Positions 62,540 through 64,000 of a stretch of 64,000 nt of DNA are shown in pieces (within the stretch, counting starts at the first letter, position 1; every line of letters starts with the position of its first letter). The position numbers and the translations under genes were made by a program. The notes beneath the pieces were generated by a model. That model saw only the letters and a program-made list of their open reading frames with translations, made no database searches and was not told where the DNA came from. This DNA is from Rathayibacter sp. VKM Ac-2759 (GTDB taxonomy: Bacteria; Actinomycetota; Actinomycetes; Actinomycetales; Microbacteriaceae): positions 992,001 through 1,056,000 of the forward strand of contig NZ_CP047176.1 of the NCBI RefSeq assembly GCF_009834225.1, read 5' to 3'.

Positions 62540-63730
62540 TCAGCGGGCGCCGAGCAGGTGCTCGGTGGCCAGCTGCTGGAGGCGGACGAAGCCGAAGCCC
62601 TTGCCGCCCAGGTAGGCGTCGGTGTCGAAGGTCTCGTACGACGCGGAGTCGGCGAGCAGGTCGTCGTACGACTCGCCCTCGTTCAGCGTCGGCTGCGCGA
62701 GCTCGAGGACCTTGGCGGCCTGGAGCGCCTCCTGCACCTCGGGGTCGGCGCGGAAGGCCGCGGCGCGCTCCTTGAGCAGCAGGTAGGTGCGCATGTTGGC
62801 GGCGGCCGAGTCCCAGACTCCGGTCTCGTCCTCGGTGCGCGAGGGCTTGTAGTCGAAGTGGCGGGGGCCGTCGTAGGAGGGGACGCCGCCGGGGCCGCCG
62901 TTCTCGAGCAGGTCGACGAGCGAGAACGCGTTGTGCAGGTCGCCGTGGCCGAAGACGAGGTCCTGGTCGTACTTGATGCCGCGCTGGCCGTTGAGGTCGA
63001 TGTGGAACAGCTTGCCGTGGTACAGCGCCTGGGCGATGCCGGCGGTGAAGTTGAGGCCCGCCATCTGCTCGTGGCCGGTCTCGGGGTTCACACCCACGAG
63101 CTCGGGACGCTCGAGCGAGTCGATGAACGCGATCGCGTGGCCGAGGGTCGGCAGGAGGATGTCGCCGCGGGGCTCGTTGGGCTTGGGCTCGATCGCGAAG
63201 CGGATGTCGTAGCCCTTGTCGGTGACGTAGTCGCCGAGCAGGTTGACGGCCTCGCGGTAGCGCTCGAGGGCCGAGCGGATGTCCTTGGCGGAGTCGTACT
63301 CGGCGCCCTCGCGGCCGCCCCACATCACGAACGTCTTGGCGCCGAGCTCGGCGGCGAGGTCGAGGTTGCGGAGCACCTTGCGCAGGGCGAAGCGGCGGAC
63401 GGCGCGGTCGTTCGACGTGAATCCGCCGTCCTTGAAGACCGGGGCGCTGAAGAGGTTGGTGGTGACCATCGGCACGATGAGGCCGGTCGAGTCGAGGGCG
63501 CCCTTGAGGCGGTCGATCTGCGTCTGACGCTCGGCGTCGGTCGAGCCGAACGCGAAGAGGTCGTCGTCGTGGAAGGTGAGGCCGTAGGCGCCGAGCTCGC
63601 TGAGCTTCTCGACCGCGTGCACCACGTCGAGCGGCGGGCGGGTGGGGCCGCCGAACGGGTCCGCACCGTTGTAGCCGATGGTCCAGAGGCCGAAGGAGAA
63701 CTTGTCCTCGCGGGTGGGGGTCAGAGACAT
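62540..63730 (-). CDS. xylA: xylose isomerase
   Basis: Converts D-xylose to D-xylulose. The 396-residue TIM-barrel enzyme carries the catalytic His/Asp in [12 protein letters not shown] (about 54-57), [10 protein letters not shown], the metal ligands in [14 protein letters not shown] (Glu, Lys), [25 protein letters not shown] and the Asp of [11 protein letters not shown]. It is the actinobacterial class I type. GAAAGGATCGG precedes the ATG at 63730. It is the first gene of xylA-xylB and divergent from a LacI regulator gene, which probably controls it. Confidence 0.95.
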   Translation of the reverse strand: MSLTPTREDKFSFGLWTIGYNGADPFGGPTRPPLDVVHAVEKLSELGAYGLTFHDDDLFAFGSTDAERQTQIDRLKGALDSTGLIVPMVTTNLFSAPVFKDGGFTSNDRAVRRFALRKVLRNLDLAAELGAKTFVMWGGREGAEYDSAKDIRSALERYREAVNLLGDYVTDKGYDIRFAIEPKPNEPRGDILLPTLGHAIAFIDSLERPELVGVNPETGHEQMAGLNFTAGIAQALYHGKLFHIDLNGQRGIKYDQDLVFGHGDLHNAFSLVDLLENGGPGGVPSYDGPRHFDYKPSRTEDETGVWDSAAANMRTYLLLKERAAAFRADPEVQEALQAAKVLELAQPTLNEGESYDDLLADSASYETFDTDAYLGGKGFGFVRLQQLATEHLLGAR

Positions 63731-63765
63731 GGAACCGATCCTTTCCGGCGACGTCGCCGAATTGT

Positions 63766-63779
63766 TGTTGCGCCCAACA
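63766..63779. promoter_or_regulatory. palindrome in the xylA promoter region
   Basis: TGTTGCGCCCAACA is an inverted repeat (TGTTG, four bases, CAACA) 36 bases before the xylA start, next to a TATGTT-like -10 on the minus strand. It is a likely repressor site for the xyl genes. Confidence 0.5.
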
Positions 63780-63854
63780 TATCGGGGGCGAGGGCGGCGC
63801 GCAATGACACGCGCACCGTGTCGCGACGATATGTGGTGCCGCCGAACGAATTCC

Positions 63855-63916
63855 TTGCGGAAGCGTTTCGACTGTGCGTACAGTGCACTGCAGCACGATC
63901 GGTCGAAGCGCTTCGA
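63855..63916. promoter_or_regulatory. promoter and two LacI-type operators of the truncated regulator gene
   Basis: TTGCGG (63855-63860) and TACAGT (63879-63884), 18 bases apart, form a promoter. Two related sites flank it: CGGAAGCGTTTCGA (63858-63871) between the boxes, and the perfect palindrome TCGAAGCGCTTCGA (63903-63916) about 45 bases further. The spacing suggests looping or cooperative autoregulation. The CAGTGCACTG palindrome at 63881-63890 overlaps the -10. Confidence 0.6.
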
Positions 63917-63957
63917 AGCGCCGGCCGCACCGACGACGAGGTCCGGCAGGAGGAACG

Positions 63958-64000
63958 ATGGCGACCATCCACGACGTCGCCCGCGCCGCCGGGGTCTCGA
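63958..64000 (+). CDS. LacI family regulator, N-terminal fragment only
   Basis: The gene starts with ATG at 63958, seven bases after AGGAGG, and is cut by the window edge after 14 codons. The visible [14 protein letters not shown] is the first helix and turn of the LacI helix-turn-helix. It diverges from xylA with a 227-bp shared control region and is the likely xylose regulator. Confidence 0.85.
   Translation, partial: MATIHDVARAAGVS

Overview
The window is very GC-rich (about 72% in most stretches) and gene-dense, and it looks like the chromosome of an actinobacterium. The gene set (NnaR-type uroporphyrinogen-synthase regulator, DUF222/HNH endonuclease, HspR-type HAIR operator, PASTA-containing PBP, class Ib nrdHIEF, LacI regulators with TGTGAGC-type operators) points to Microbacteriaceae, perhaps near Rathayibacter or Clavibacter; the genus is an inference. 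A recurrent signature is a TAnnnT -10 hexamer exactly 6-7 bases before an ATG or GTG start, which means many leaderless transcripts.

Layout. 0-8 kb: partial DUF3105 gene, an NRAMP metal transporter, the transsulfuration pair cbs-metB, a cyclase-family protein lacking two usual metal ligands, and a two-gene glycosyltransferase group with a coiled-coil protein. 8-19 kb: a complete assimilatory nitrate/nitrite locus with two divergent operons: nirD-cbiX fusion, narK, nasC, nasB leftward; nirB, cobA, nnaR rightward. The shared 208-bp control region carries CGTAAC/GTTACG inverted half-sites. Siroheme synthesis is built into it (CobA methyltransferase, CbiX chelatase). 19.1-19.7 kb: an array of four 51-bp hairpin units resembling REP elements. 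20-26 kb: DUF559 endonuclease-fold protein, glycerate kinase, then nrdHIEF behind a paired NrdR box and DnaA-like boxes. 26-34.6 kb: acetyltransferase, aldo/keto reductase, lipoprotein, DUF1905 protein, a Clp ATPase under a HAIR (HspR) operator, a small membrane protein and a class A PBP.

34.9-39.4 kb: the most unusual unit. A secreted I36/beta-gamma-crystallin-like peptide, a lipoprotein, a peptidoglycan-binding membrane adaptor and a fused MacB-like ABC transporter sit behind one strong promoter, and every gene junction overlaps (TGATG, GTGA, GTGA). It looks like a dedicated secretion, immunity or envelope-stress module, but its function is unknown. 39.4-47 kb: a PPTase-like protein with altered catalytic residues, a secreted Pro-Thr protein, a large secreted GH43-like glycosidase with a palindromic operator, a serine hydrolase and NhaA.

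47-54 kb: an ABC uptake system for monosaccharides (binding protein, ATPase, permease) with a LacI regulator and a matching operator; an SDR lies between them. 53.9-54.6 kb: a decayed duplicate of the 3' end of the neighbouring gamma-carbonic-anhydrase-like gene beside a ~550-bp segment of markedly lower GC, probably a remnant of inserted DNA. 54.7-61 kb: hexapeptide-repeat protein, histidine phosphatase, HNH endonuclease, and an OpuA-type osmoprotectant importer (ATPase with CBS domains; permease fused to its binding protein). 61-64 kb: xylB and xylA, divergent from a truncated LacI regulator with two operator-like sites on its own promoter. The sugar transporter, xylA/xylB and the GH43-like enzyme together suggest growth on plant-derived pentosans or galactans.

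No rRNA, tRNA, CRISPR array, intact transposase or replication origin was recognised.
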